Source of the DNA: Acanthosoma haemorrhoidale
Taxonomy: Eukaryota; Arthropoda; Insecta; Hemiptera; Acanthosomatidae
Assembly (NCBI GenBank): GCA_930367205.1
Contig: OV884014.1
Span: 109,034,138 to 109,098,137 of the forward strand
Direction of reading: 5' to 3'
DNA length: 64,000 bases
Part shown: positions 1 to 11,976 of the stretch, piece after piece
Layout of the letters: each line of letters opens with the position of its first letter
How positions within the stretch are numbered: position 1 is the stretch's first letter
Notes under the pieces: model-generated
What the model was told of the DNA's origin: nothing
Seen by the model: only the letters and a program-made list of their open reading frames with translations
Databases searched by the model: none
Made by a program: the position numbers and the translations under genes

Positions 1-175
1 AGCGTCTGTTTAGTTCTTGTCTTTTTAGTCTCGTATGTGGGTTCCAGGTCAGCCGTTTGTCGAGATGGAAGCCTAAGTACCGTAATAACTTGGATACAGG
101 GAGAGGATTGGAATTAAAGTAAACTAGTGGACAAGACTTGTGGCAGAGGGTAAAGGTAATTTCTATCTTTAAAAA
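1..175 (-). mobile_element. LINE-A fragment cut by the window edge
   Basis: Bases 1-74 match 46951-47024 nearly exactly. The minus strand continues upstream with coding for VSKLLRYLGFHLDKRLTWNP, an older part of ORF2 than that kept at 46.4 kb. The left part lies outside the window. Confidence 0.85.
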
Positions 176-1017
176 AAAATGATCTAGTTTTTGCCAGCAC
201 AACATTATCACACAATTGCAAGTAGGGCATGTTTTCTAGGGACAGGTTGATAAATGCCCTTGTGAAGAGGATTTGCTATGAGGATCGATTATTCAAATCT
301 AACACAGTGAATTTCAAATCCCTCTTCTCTCTCTCAAAAAAAGTAGCGAAGTGATAGTAGAAAAGGTGCATTAAGCATCGTCCATTGAAGAGCCCGAATT
401 CCGAAGAGATAAATGCTCTATCTGCTTTGGACGTTAGATTGGATGTCGGCGGCTGAAAAACCATCGGGGTCTTTCAAAAGGTGTCCTCTGGACCTATTCA
501 CATCTTTATCACGTACTCAGTCATTCAGCCTGGGGGGGGGGGATTTCAATTTGGGCCTTCGATGGATGTCCGGACTTTGGGAGTGCTTAATGCCTGCTTT
601 GTTCCAGCGGGGGCTTAGCGGCCGGCCTTTGTGTTCATTGTGCCAGTTATTTGGTTTTAGCCTTTCGCTCATGCGTGGGTTAGCATTCGGTACGCATGTT
701 TAAGGAAGGCGCCATTATCAAGGAGCACTGAAGTTGGGTTTGGTCCTGTAAATTGTTGTAAAATAACACCAGGAATACGATAGAGGAAAGTGCGAAATAA
801 CATCAACTCCTAGGATTCAAGTGAGTAGGGAATTATGTTGAAAACAATTTGTTTTATAACATCGATTACAATAAGAATCGAAATGCCTCAGTCGGTGGGC
901 TTTGATGAGTCACACCTTCTAACAATGAGAAGCACTTGAGAAACTTTATCAATCAACTTAGCCAGGAAATGGTTTTTCTTTGATAAAACATATTCCATTG
1001 ACAAGATTGATACTCAA
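176..1017. other. No gene recognised
   Basis: AT-rich, with a G11 run (532-542). Open frames here (e.g. 413-703) show no recognisable domain. Confidence 0.5.
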
Positions 1018-1215
1018 TAGACTACTTCAAAGCACATCCCATATTTTAGAAAATAAAAAATAAAGTCAAACTGAAACCATTCCACTGACTTTTCAGTATT
1101 TCATGAGCGTCTGTGGTTCTTTCACTCTTAATCCCCCGAGCTTCTGATTCCTTTTTCGTACGCTTCTTGAGAGGAGACAATCATGTGAACCATCATGGGA
1201 GATCTCTTGGCTAGT
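1018..1215 (+). mobile_element. Old LINE-A fragment
   Basis: GACTACTTCAAAGCACATCC (1020-1040) and TGAGCGTCTGTGG (about 1104) match separate parts of LINE-A, and GGGAGATCTCTTGGCT near 1197 matches the 3' UTR. The part between is deleted and the sequence is much diverged. Confidence 0.6.
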
Positions 1216-2540
1216 TATTATAATTTTATTTGAATAAAATGAACTAGAAAATGTAATAAAGCGTTATTTTCCTTTTTTAAAAAGTCTTATATATACAGCT
1301 TTAGTGATAATGAAATATGTATTGTTAGAAAAAAGGCCTTGAGCATTGAATTGAACTCTATTAAAAAATAAAACTTTTTTTAAATAGAAATGTTCTAAAA
1401 AAAAAATAGTAGACATAAAGATAAAATTAGCCTATAAACTATGATGGAATGTTGAGTATTTGAGCCTGCGGCGATGCAGTGGACCGAGGCAACCGCAACT
1501 GCACAAACCACTGCAGTGGGACTGCACGGTCTGTGCTTAACTGCTTCAAGTCCACACAGGCTAAGTCCAAGGGTCCGCAGCTAGTCACAACACATTGCCA
1601 TTACACCAAGTTATGGCCTCAAAGATCAATAAACCAGTGTCTATGTTTTTCTATGGAACGTGGTCTATCTTGCACACTGTAATACGAGCATGTTAAAACT
1701 GCTTCATTTTTACGATCTCAATTATATTTAAATTATTTATAGCCCAGAAAATCCCTGCCGTTATACATTCCAATCTAATATGATAGAAAATTATTTGTTA
1801 TTAAATTCTAATAATTTATTAATAATTGATGCTTCGTTAATTTTTCGTAAGGGTGATTTTATTAATAACGAATTTAAGGCATAAAGTAGAACTTTCGTAG
1901 AACATTTCATGCTTCCAAAAACCATGGTTGCAGAAAAACATTAAATCTACTTTTAATGACAGTTTTTTATGGAAAAATTTTAGTCCACTTAAGCCCTAAC
2001 TTTAAGAAACTTTTGAGCTGCCTATTATAATAGTTGCTAATGACCCTCAGTGAAATAAGAATCTAGTCGGATTAGATTAAACATAAATATTTATTTTAAA
2101 TCTTATTTTCAAAACTGATATTTGTATTGTGTATTAGTGAGCTTCGTATTATGTTTATAAATTTTTGTTTATTTTTCTCAGTGACCCTACAAAGAAGGAG
2201 TTAATTGGTGACTTGACCCTACTCCATTGTGGACTTGTATTATGAATAAATGAGAATTTAAAAAATGTATTTTTTCTTCATGACACAAACGCTAAAGGTT
2301 TGCACAAAACAGGAGACATGAAATAAAGGGGTGAAACACAATAATTATTTTCAGTAATCAAGTCTGTTATATTGGGGGGGGGGGTTAGTGAACTGCACCC
2401 AGCGATTGGTTTAATCTGAAGTTGGGTCGAACAAAAAAGCGTGTAAGTGTTATAGAGATTCGCTAAAAAGTTTTGTAAAAGTTGAAACAGGTTATTAATC
2501 AGTAATAAAAACGATAATATGTAGGTGTTAACAATTATTC
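1216..2540. other. No gene recognised
   Basis: Strongly AT-rich, with a short GC-richer island (about 1,470-1,690) that I cannot assign and a G11 run at 2374-2384. Confidence 0.5.
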
Positions 2541-2561
2541 GAGGAGGGCGACCGTAGCCCT

Positions 2562-2867
2562 TTATACTTTTCTAAAGTGAACGACCTTAGGAAATAACGA
2601 TGTGGTGGGGCCCTCGCCCAAATATAAAGCCACCCCCTCAACGTAAAAGGCGACCCCCAACAATATACGTAAAGGGAATTTGGAGAGGAGGACAAATAAG
2701 AAAGCTGTGACCACGGAGGTCTTATATTGCTCCGGCTTAGGGTGCCTAATGAAGTCCTCGCCGTACTCGAGTCCTGTGTCTCTTCGGACCTTTATTAGGA
2801 TACAGCCTCTGTTGTAGGATGCCATGCAATAAAACTTTTTATAGTCTTTGCTCATTGCAGTTAACAA
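2562..2867 (-). other. Unassigned open frame in a GC-richer island
   Basis: About 100 codons on the minus strand with a hydrophobic stretch (VVTAFLFVLLSKFPLRILLG). I do not recognise the protein, and no second copy occurs in the window. It could be a retroelement scrap or chance; nothing supports expression. Confidence 0.25.
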
Positions 2868-2869
2868 AT

Positions 2870-5729
2870 AATCAACAACAAATATGTTACACTCTGAAAC
2901 TGCATCTGATACAATGAGGCTACAAAGATCTAGAATCCTTTTCGATTCGTAACCTGCCTCTGGAGACTTTAAAAGGCGTCATTATTAGAATATATTTGAT
3001 AATACTACAGTGCCATCTTACTTAAGAGAAAAATGAATATTGATTAAGTTTACTTGAATCCTATAGATTTTTCTAGGAAATTTTCACTTTTCAATAGTTT
3101 TCCTTGCTTGGCGAAATATATACTTTCGCAAAGAGTCATACTGTACGTTGTTGGCATAGGAAGTTTGTTTGAGCTGCTCTAAGAAGGGAAACAAAAGTCC
3201 CTGTTTGTGGGTAGCTGACTCCGTCTTTTAACAGAGAATATAACAACAAAAGCCCTATTCAAACTTTACTTCATTACATTATAAATAAGAATAGCGTTTA
3301 TTAGACAATAATAGAGTTTTAATTATTGGAGCATAGCCAATATTTTTACTTTTTAAAAAATATCTTAAAGTATCTGATATTAAAGCATAAAAGCATTTTA
3401 CACATAATTTTAAATACATGCGCTATTTAATATAGTAATTTAATAACTTTTTGTTGAAAAGAAGTTGTAGATTAATGTATTCCTTGTGCTTCTAGTAAAT
3501 ATTCTAGTATTTTGCTAGAACAAAATATTTCGGACAGGGGCGTACACTGAAATTTCAGTCAGTGAGGTTACGTGTCTAAAAATTATATAAACCTATTCAC
3601 AAGGACATGAATAAGTCAGTAAGATGGGACTGGATTGGGAGCTAAGATTCTCTATGAATGAGTGTTGGCAGTGATGTGTTGATGAATCTGAAATTAAGTA
3701 ACCGTTTGTGAGGAATCCTCCTGTTTTCCCTGATTGATTATATTGAACAATAAAACATAAATTCTCCAAATTATTATTTAACTACAGTCCTTACCAGGCA
3801 AGTAGTAAAGCTGAGGTACAAAGCAGGCCTACAGACCAATACACTCCAGCGACGGGATCGCATTATCCAGACAGTGCCTTAAGTGGGATATTCCCTGAAA
3901 GCTTTTTCTCCTAGCAAGGAACCCGGATAATTATTTGAGAATAAAACCAGTATTCCAGGGATGAGAAGTTAGAGCAAACATACCCACTCATGTTCATTCC
4001 TTTTTAAGCCTGGGAAAATTACTTGTTCCCGTGAAGGTATTCATTCCTTAAGGCGAGTTCTTTTTTTTTTTTTATGTAAATTGCTCCGGGAAATGGTGTG
4101 AGTTTCAAGTGGTTCTGAAACATTTTATCTGACTGACCTGCACTATTTTCCCGTGAATTCCGAATAAGGGAGAATTTCCTTTTCAACGAATGGTCAGCTA
4201 GTTGGATTTTGGCTGAGTGCCATCCATATATGAACTGCATGTACTTAGGCGCGAATTGGATTGTCGTAAAGCGTTCCCGCTTTCGGAGAATCTCCATTAT
4301 TACAAGTGAGCGGCCAGTCCGCCTAAAACCACATCCCATATTCTATCAATATAACTGTATCAGCTAAGCTCCGAAGGTATATTACATTTAATAATACAAC
4401 AATGGGGATATTTTCCTTTCATGAACATATAATATAAAATAGTATACGTACTGCAAAGACAGTTGAGTTACATAATGGAATACATAATTCGTTAATGTAA
4501 TTAATGATAAATAAATCAAATAAAGAGACAAATCGGATTACAAATATTATTGGCTATTTTTAAATCAACAATGATACAAGAATTTAGTTCTTTAATTTTT
4601 TTTTTAAACATACCTTCAATTTCTATTAAGCGGCACATTTGCACTGTCTTTGTGGTATAAATATTTTTTAGCATCTTACAAAATATACTGTGTAATGATG
4701 ATAACCTAATAATCTACCCATTTCGACATAAACCCATAAAACTGTTAAAGGCGCGTTTCGGGCAAAAGCAGTAACAAATGCGCTCACTTCAATTCTGGCA
4801 ACTACATTTTACAATCCCGCGTTCTCCCAAATGTTCAATAAAGAGCTACTTGTTAAAGTTAAAAGGGTGGTAGCTATTGATAGTGAAGGATCAGGTACCC
4901 AGTGCGACGCCCTGGCAGATCCAAAATGGAATTATCTGTCATAGTTGACGAGGACTGACTGGAGCCCTCTTCAGCTCCAGCTCCAGGCTCTGTCATTGGC
5001 TGGAGTGATCCCCTGTGACGGCCACTCGACCCGTCGGCCCCTCTCGCCTATCATCACTAGTCTATTTTTGTTTATTTCGATTCGGCAGTAATCGGGAGTA
5101 TTCGCCTGTATTCGGCAGTATACTTTCTAATAGTGAGCATGATACAAGCACACCACAATTGCATAGTCAAGAATGACTTAATCCATCTCCGTAGAACCTT
5201 AGTCGCTTAGTTTGAAAGTAATATCTTCTCTAAATGATGTACAGTACATATTTTATTAAAGAACATTCTTTTTACTACAATAATTTATGATGATTTCAGA
5301 AAATCCAAATAATAGAAAATTGCTGAAAAAGGACCACAATGATCACCTAGAGGTTCTTATCTAACAACTAATAACAAGGCATAATTTTATAAAAATATTT
5401 TTCTGTTGCTTATAAGTTTAGTGAACAAAGAGTGATGTATGGTGAGTGGGTTCTTGAAACACCCACAGAAGTATTTACACGAATGTGCAATAGTAACCAT
5501 CCTCTGCTCGTTTTCGCTTTGTGCTCTATGCTCTATTTCGATACACGCTTTGTGAGATAGTCCATTGATAACATGTTTGGAAACACAAAAAATATGTCTG
5601 GTTCCCTGTGTGGAGATAGGTTTACTGATGAAAGGTAATGACATTCCAAATGATTGTGTATGGCTAAAAAGTGACGAAGAAGATATTATGAAAGACTTTT
5701 GAAGGAAATTACACTAATAATATGGTTCT
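2870..5729. other. No gene recognised
   Basis: AT-rich with a GC-rich patch at about 4,880-5,060 (CTGGAGCCCTCTTCAGCTCC) and a repeated ATTCGGCAGTA (about 5,080 and 5,109). Nothing assignable. Confidence 0.5.
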
Positions 5730-6317
5730 TGTCGGGTTCACCTACCGGCGGAGGTCTCGTTGACGCAGCCTCTTCCCGGCAGAAAGGTCCGAAAGAGATA
5801 AATAAACATGTGGTTTTTGACCTTTGCTGGCGGCTTAGTCGGTGGGCAGCTTTATTTCGTCTTTGAATGGCCACGAGTTCACACTCCGTATCTGAGGGTA
5901 GGCGAAAACCATCCGGATCCTAAAGGTGACTATGGACCGGAAAGAGGCAGGCTGGACCGCTGGGGGAGACGCTACTAGGTGCAATTTGTAGGGCCCCAGA
6001 GATCGTCGTCTGCATGGAAGAGATCTCTCCCAAGGATGTGCTAGTTTTAGTGCGACGAAGCCAGAGAATCCCACTAGGAAGGTGTGGGGTCTAACACCGC
6101 CGAACTTCTGGAAGCAGAATTTCTACCTACAGTGAATGAGGGGCTACTACGCCTAAACCCCTAGTGAGCTCTTGACGTGTCGGGGTCGTGAACTTGTCCC
6201 CTCTCTCTATAATGACGCCAAAAATGTTTTGATAAAATATGGAAAGGTAGGCGGGTGTTTTCTAGTCCGAGAAGAGGGTAACTTCTATTAAATCATGGTG
6301 AAGAATTTACCATAACA
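5730..6317 (-). mobile_element. LTR type 2, copy a
   Basis: The minus strand starts at 6317 (TGTTATGGTAAATTCTTC) and ends at 5730 (GGTGAACCCGACA), 588 bp. It shares the core and the region after CTAGGCCG-like sequence with copies c and d. I see no target duplication (left GTTCT, right GTACG), so the ends may have been altered. Core reading frame broken. Confidence 0.75.
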
Positions 6318-6653
6318 GTACGCTTATGAAACAATCAATTACTGAAAGTTAACAATAATTACCCCGACCTATTTTATATCGATTATGAACTAAATTGGTT
6401 TATTATATGTAAATAAACGAAATAAAAAAACCTCACATAAGAAAAGTCTATTTAAATCGGCTAAGACGAGTGTTGTTCGATTTATGTTAAGTACAATATT
6501 GAAATATATTGACTGCATGAAAAATGCGGAGGTCACATGAAGAGGATTCTTTTGAAAGAATTGGCGTATTGTCAAAAAAATTATGTGCGATTCGCCCTAG
6601 CGTGGCGTCGCGTTGGAACAGCCACTGGACTGGGAATAAAACAAATATATATA
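6318..6653. other. No gene recognised
   Basis: AT-rich spacer between LTR copy a and the LINE-B tail. Confidence 0.5.
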
Positions 6654-7282
6654 TTTTTTTTTTTAAGCTCTCAAACTTGTAAAAATAGGAATGTAAGAAA
6701 AATAAGGAAAATTATTTTTGGCTGGAAAGTGCCTTTCACTAAGGGGAGACCCCTATTTGAAGGATGTATGAGAAGGATATGGGGTGTGGAATGCCTAGAA
6801 AGGCGGATGGAGTCAGGAAGGTAGTGAGAGTCTACCAAGGATTGAGCCTAGGGGTGCCTAGGCGATGGTTTGTTGTAGGCCAGGCGAAGCCTGGCCGGCC
6901 GCCCCGCCAGGGGCCTGAGTAAGTCGGCCTAATCGGCCGGAAGATCAACCCTGCTTACACAGGTAGATGGGGTAATGTGGCGTCGGTTGAGTCGGCCGGG
7001 AGATCGGCCTCCATCTCTCGGCTGGGTGTAGGTCCGTCAGTCCTCTGGTTCTATGATGTCTTTCATTCTCCAGGCTTCGGCGGTCCAGCAGTGCTTCCAT
7101 CTGACGGGCATTGGTGGTGGCTGAAGGTCGGAGAATAGTGGGTTATGGCTATGTCTTAGGGAGTCAAAAAATTTGATGTGCCTTCTCTTGATAAAATCTT
7201 GGATAGTGAGCACTTCGAATTTTTTGTGGATTTCGTCGGCCTTCATTCGGTCGAAAGGGTCGAAACAAATATTATTATTCAC
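6654..7282 (-). mobile_element. LINE-B copy: ORF2 C-terminus and hairpin-rich 3' UTR
   Basis: An 11-base T run (6654-6664, the tail) is followed by a GC-rich 3' UTR and, on the minus strand, the ORF2 end (KRRHIKFFDSLRHSHNPLF, then PPPMPVRWKHCW) closing at 7037. It shows strong stems: GGCCAGGC-GAA-GCCTGGCC (6878-6896) and GCCTAGG...CCTAGGC (6846-6863). The second has a counterpart in the 10.9 kb copy. It is 5'-truncated and no catalytic region is left. Confidence 0.8.
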
Positions 7283-7944
7283 TACAGGGATATAGAGAAG
7301 AATGTAATTGAGTTTGGAGAGAAGGGGGTTGTAAAGCTGATGTTATTCAATCTAATGTGCCAAATACATCCAGCTCTGCATTTATCCAAAACAAATTGAC
7401 TTTTAGTTATATTTTACGTATGCAAGGCAATCCCTCGATCTGCTCCTGCAGTCACAGTTAATTTAAATACCCGAGGTAGAATATATATGCAAAAAGTGTT
7501 TCCATTTTGAAACAAAACGAAAAAGGTTTAATTGATATCCTGTGTTATTAATTGGTCAAATTATTTATTTAAAAGCCTGGTCAATTTTAACAATACAACC
7601 TAAATAATTGAGCCTAGGGTTCAAAAATTAATAAAAACATTTTTTATCGACCCTAAATATCCACTGACCAACAAAATTAACATACCTCTCAATTTATTTT
7701 AGTTAAAATAAAATAAATTACCTTTTATAGTGTTATTTTGATTATCTATTGGTATTTAGGGGATATCAGCGTAAATACAAAGCGTGAATAATGCTTTTTC
7801 TCTTAAATTTTTATTTAACAAACAGTAGCATTTGAGCTATCCAATCTACACATCATAAAATTTGTTCTCACTCATTCTTTCCCTTTATAATTTTGTCCAA
7901 CGGCCCCAGTAAGGCAGTTAAGCGAATAGGATCACGTTTGGGCT
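7283..7944. other. No gene recognised
   Basis: AT-rich. The start of the decayed Tc1-like element must lie here or be lost, but I find no inverted repeat. Confidence 0.45.
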
Positions 7945-8812
7945 GTGACATTGATAGAGGAAGGAGTCAGACCGCGTGAAGACCCCAGGAGACATCACTC
8001 GCCCATAGACAGGGCTCTAAAGCGATTTAGGGAGACAGAACGTCACCTTAGAAGAAAGTGGCAGGGTATGCCTAGATGCACAGCAGAAAGAGAAGATAGG
8101 TACATCCGGCACCTGGCTTTGCGAAACCTGAAATGAAATGTTTCCATTTCCAGCAGGACTGCAAGAAGAATGCTTAATGAAAATAAACTTAGGGGTCGAC
8201 ATCCTTCCCATGGAGAGCTCAAAATGTGAACTCTGCAAAACTGGCGAGTTCTCTTTACAGATTAGAGCTGGCCTCAAGTCTTCAGATGGTCGTAAGTTTC
8301 CATGGGAATGTGCAGGAGAGAGGTACGCACTATGCTGTTATGGTTCCCCAGGTGGCATTTCGTGGTGGCTCACGGATGTGGCACTTCCTTCGACGCTCGT
8401 ACTGAATTGATTGTTGTGTGGGGAAGGTCCCAGTCTCAGAGGTACTTAGGAGACGTAGTCGAAGAACTTGTAGTGCCGTTTGCTTCCTACATCGGCGAGG
8501 GATTCTTGTTAACGGATGATAATGCCAGACCCCACAGAGCACGAATGGTTGACGCTTACCTCATTGAGGTTGGGATTGAATCCTTGGTGTGGCCACCACG
8601 GAGTCCAGACGTAAATCCTATTGAACACTTCTGGGACTAACTGAAGCGAAGATTACTACGTCGGAATCCATGCCTAGCACTCTGAAGAATTAGCAAAGGC
8701 TGTTGTTGAAGTGTGGGACAATCTCCTCAGGACTTGATTACCTCTTCCAATCAATCCAAGGCGTTTAAAAGACGTGATTCGTGACAGAGGCGGAAATACG
8801 CGATGTTGAATA
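7945..8812 (+). pseudogene. Decayed Tc1-like transposase
   Basis: Fragments in several frames follow the order of a Tc1 transposase. The N-terminal DNA-binding part (RALKRFRETERHLRRKWQGM, then EREDRYIRHLALRN) is at 7945-8136. A SSRTARRMLNENKLRGR block is near 8150-8205. A GRKFPW(E)CAGERY block is near 8287-8325. The catalytic part ELIVVWGRSQSQRYLGDVVE through TDDNARPHRARMV to SPDVNPIEHFWD is at 8404-8637. A tail similar to RDRGGNTRC ends near 8806. Asp and Glu of the last two motifs are 34 residues apart (DD34E). The first catalytic Asp region is damaged and a stop follows HFWD. I could not find its inverted repeats. It is clearly a different lineage from the copy at 17.2 kb. Confidence 0.85.
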
Positions 8813-8819
8813 CGTTTTC

Positions 8820-10938
8820 TTCAAAAATGTTTGCTAATTTGTAACAATTTGTTGTATTTTCTCCTCCTATGAACTAACTAAATATGGAAATATGGGACTC
8901 CGCTACTATGGACCCTTGATCGTTAATCTTCTCGCATGATTAGAATAACGTCATTGGTTCATATCTTACCCATGGTTACTTTGCATAATTTAACTCATTA
9001 TGAAGTTCAGGAAATTTATTGCTTCAAATTTATTTATTTTTATTCAATTGTATATTTTTATTACCTTCAATGGATTTTGAAAATCTGACACACACATCAA
9101 GCAAAGACAATTACTACCTGTTTTATTTACTCTTGTTTATCGCTTATTGTCTATTATCTGTTTTTTTTTTTTTATATTATGATAAAGTTCAATTTAATAA
9201 TATTTGTAAAATAAAAAAGAAATTAATAGAATTTTATAATTAATATTGAACTAATAGCCTGTAATGAAGTATAGCCAGTGAAAGTCGTTCTTTTTCCTTT
9301 CATTTTCCAATATTTAACGTCACAACTAAAACATTTTCAATAGCGTTTCCTAATAATTTCAGTCCGACTGGACTCTTTAAGGAACTCTATCGACGAGCTT
9401 TAAGCGAAAGGTTGGGACTTTAAGTCGCTGCAACCATTAGATGATACATTGATGGAACCTTTCTCAGAACTGGTAGGAAACCGACTTATCTCTTGTGAAC
9501 ATCCCCTCTGTTAATTATTTCCACGGATAGGGGGAAATGCGTGGGTGAAAATTCCCCCCCGTTTCCACCCCCTGTTTGCTCCCCCCTCCCATCTCCTTCA
9601 TACTCTGTTAGCGCTGTTTAGCCGATGGAAATGTTTAAGGCCCTGTCTGGCGAGGTGTGGGATCTAAATGCAAATTCTCTCAAACGAGGTTCATTGTCTA
9701 CGGTGCTACTTCCAACCCTCGCTGCCTCCAAGGCGCTCGTGGCTCGGCTCAACACCGACTTCCGACGGTTCAAAGGAACACTTATAATTCATATTTCCTT
9801 TAGCAGTGGTTTCAAGAGCATTTTGCATAACAACTAAAACTATTTGACATACCAGTTCACCCACGAGCCGTTAGTTTCACCATCTTAGTTATGATATATC
9901 CAAGAATATTTTTATTGAATACAATTCATTTACATCAATCATGAACTACAGTTTATGAATTGCGAATTTTATAAGGAATTAGGGACCATAAAGAGCCATT
10001 TAAGAAAGTCCCTCCCCAAAAGTTAATTTCAGTAATAATATTGATACACCTTTAATATACTTGGGCTATGTATCTTAAGTGAAAGTTATTATTTTACATC
10101 AAGTGGGATATTCTTTAACAGCATTAGTCCCCGTTATATTTAAATTTAGTTTATATTAAGTATGAAAAACAATATGAAATAAGAAAGAAAGAATAAAAAA
10201 AGTATAGAATGTAAAGGAAATAATACAATAACTTGATTAAAAAATAATAAATAGCAAATAAATAAGAATAACTGTTTCTAAGCTTTAAACATTTTAGCAA
10301 TAACGTATTTTGTGGATAAATCATACATCACTTGCGAAATGGTTGTGTTGTGCCCCTTTCGTGGGTGGCCCCTTTCGAGTAATCATTGTGTTCGTCTTTA
10401 TCCAAAAAACGCTTTTGTTCGCCAGAACTTTTATGACATGAAGCCCCTCTATATAACTCCTTAGTCAGAGTAAAATGCATATTTGTTTGAAAACTCCTCT
10501 TCCGTAAGTTCGCGCTAGGTTCTTGAACATCAAGAATTCCCCAAACGATTTACAGCGAAGGAAATCCCACTAGAATGATCGTGAAGACAGAACACAAGAA
10601 CACGACATTACTAGAGCAAATCATTTCAATTGCAAAACAGGACTTTAACAGAAATTAAATTAGGTGGGAGGGGAAAAGGCCCACATTGAATATTAATAAC
10701 TTTAATAAAATGAAAAACGGACTGAGCAAAGGACTAATTAGAACCGGAGCAATTATCCAACGGCTGGCAATATTATTTAGTCACATAAATCTCTATTTAA
10801 GTTATGAGCGCTTTAGACTCGTTTGAATATCTTATAGCGAGCTTCATTCTAATTACTCCCGCTAGGAATGTTCTGACCTCACGAAGGCTCTAGCAGTAAT
10901 GTTATTTATTTTTTTTAATGAATATCTTTTAAAAATTG
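8820..10938. other. No gene recognised; C-rich tract and GC-richer patch
   Basis: Polypyrimidine tract at about 9,553-9,600 (CCCCCCCGTTTCCACCCCC and following). A GC-richer patch (9,605-9,790) has a short open frame of unknown meaning. The rest is AT-rich. Confidence 0.45.
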
Positions 10939-11400
10939 TTTTTTTTTTCTTAGCTCTCTAATTATAAGATTAAGGATGAGGGGAAAATAAAGGGATATTT
11001 GGGTTGAGCGGATCCTTGTACTAGGAGTACCTGCTTGAAGGTGGTGTGAGGGAATTAAGGAGTGTGGGAAGCCTCGGTAGAGGTTGATAGTTGCGGTACA
11101 GTGGTGAGAGTCCACTGGTGGCTGGGCCTAGAGTCCCTCTAGGCATGTAGTGCAGTCTTATTTAGTTGGATAGCAGTGATGGGTGCCCGTCAGAGGCTTG
11201 TTGTTGGTTGGCCAAGCGCCGTAATGTCCACCATTTGGTCTGCTTTCCCAGATCCAGAGATTTGCCATCTTGCCGGTAGTGGTGGGGGTGTCAGGTCTTG
11301 GAATAGGGGGTTTTGGCACTGTTTCATCGAGTCGAAGAACTTGATGTGTCTTCTTTGGATGGCTTCGGCGATGGTGCTATGAAATAGTGAAAATGATACT
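10939..11400 (-). mobile_element. LINE-B copy: ORF2 C-terminus and 3' UTR
   Basis: T run at 10939-10948, then 3' UTR with the stem GCCTAGAG-TCC-CTCTAGGC (11126-11144). Then, on the minus strand, coding similar to AIQRRHIKFFDSMKQCQNP and TPPPLPARWQ. It is diverged from the 6.7 kb copy but colinear with it. Confidence 0.78.
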
Positions 11401-11756
11401 ATGCCATAGTACCGTGCGCTGGATTTTGTTCTGGGAGCTGTGGAGTCGAGTTATTGTGCTAGTGTGTAGGAATCGGTTAACAGCGGAAATTGGTAAAGTA
11501 GTTCTCAACAACTTTAACTATAAATAGATAGATTAAGTGAGAGTGAAATAAAGATCAAAAAGTCTTGGGTCTCTCGATCAAATTTATTTATTACAAACCG
11601 ATGTTTTGCGTAAATTCTGGTATCTTTTGTACATCACAAATTTTCCAATAAAAGCATTTTATAACTCGTTAAATTATATGTAACTGATAATCTGTGTTAA
11701 AATCTCCAAACTGAAAGTTAGCTAAGAAAAAATGTTAACAATACTTAGCTTTCTTA
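11401..11756. other. No gene recognised
   Basis: AT-rich spacer. Confidence 0.5.
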
Positions 11757-11976
11757 TTTCTCCCTCGCACTCTTGGTCAGCCTCCACTGGTTCGTATCCG
11801 GGGACGCGGCTAACGGAGGAGCGCGGGGGACTTCCCCAGAGAGCAGACAACCTCTTGTGGATTTGGGAGGTCTCTGGGCTGTTGTAATTTCTGCGTGAAT
11901 GAAAATCGTAAATATGGTATCAATGAGAACATTTATCACAATTACTTATTGCCAAATAAGACAGATTGTATCGTAA
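11757..11976 (+). mobile_element. LINE-A 3' UTR fragment
   Basis: Long-form LINE-A 3' UTR only: GGTCAGCCTCCACTGG, GGAGGTCTCTGGGCTG and the ATTACTTATTGCC...CAGATTGTA end. ORF2 is missing. Confidence 0.85.

Noticed and set aside
413..703. 96-codon open frame
   Set aside because: No recognisable motif, includes a G11 run, and lies in AT-rich sequence beside a LINE fragment. Chance is the simplest reading.
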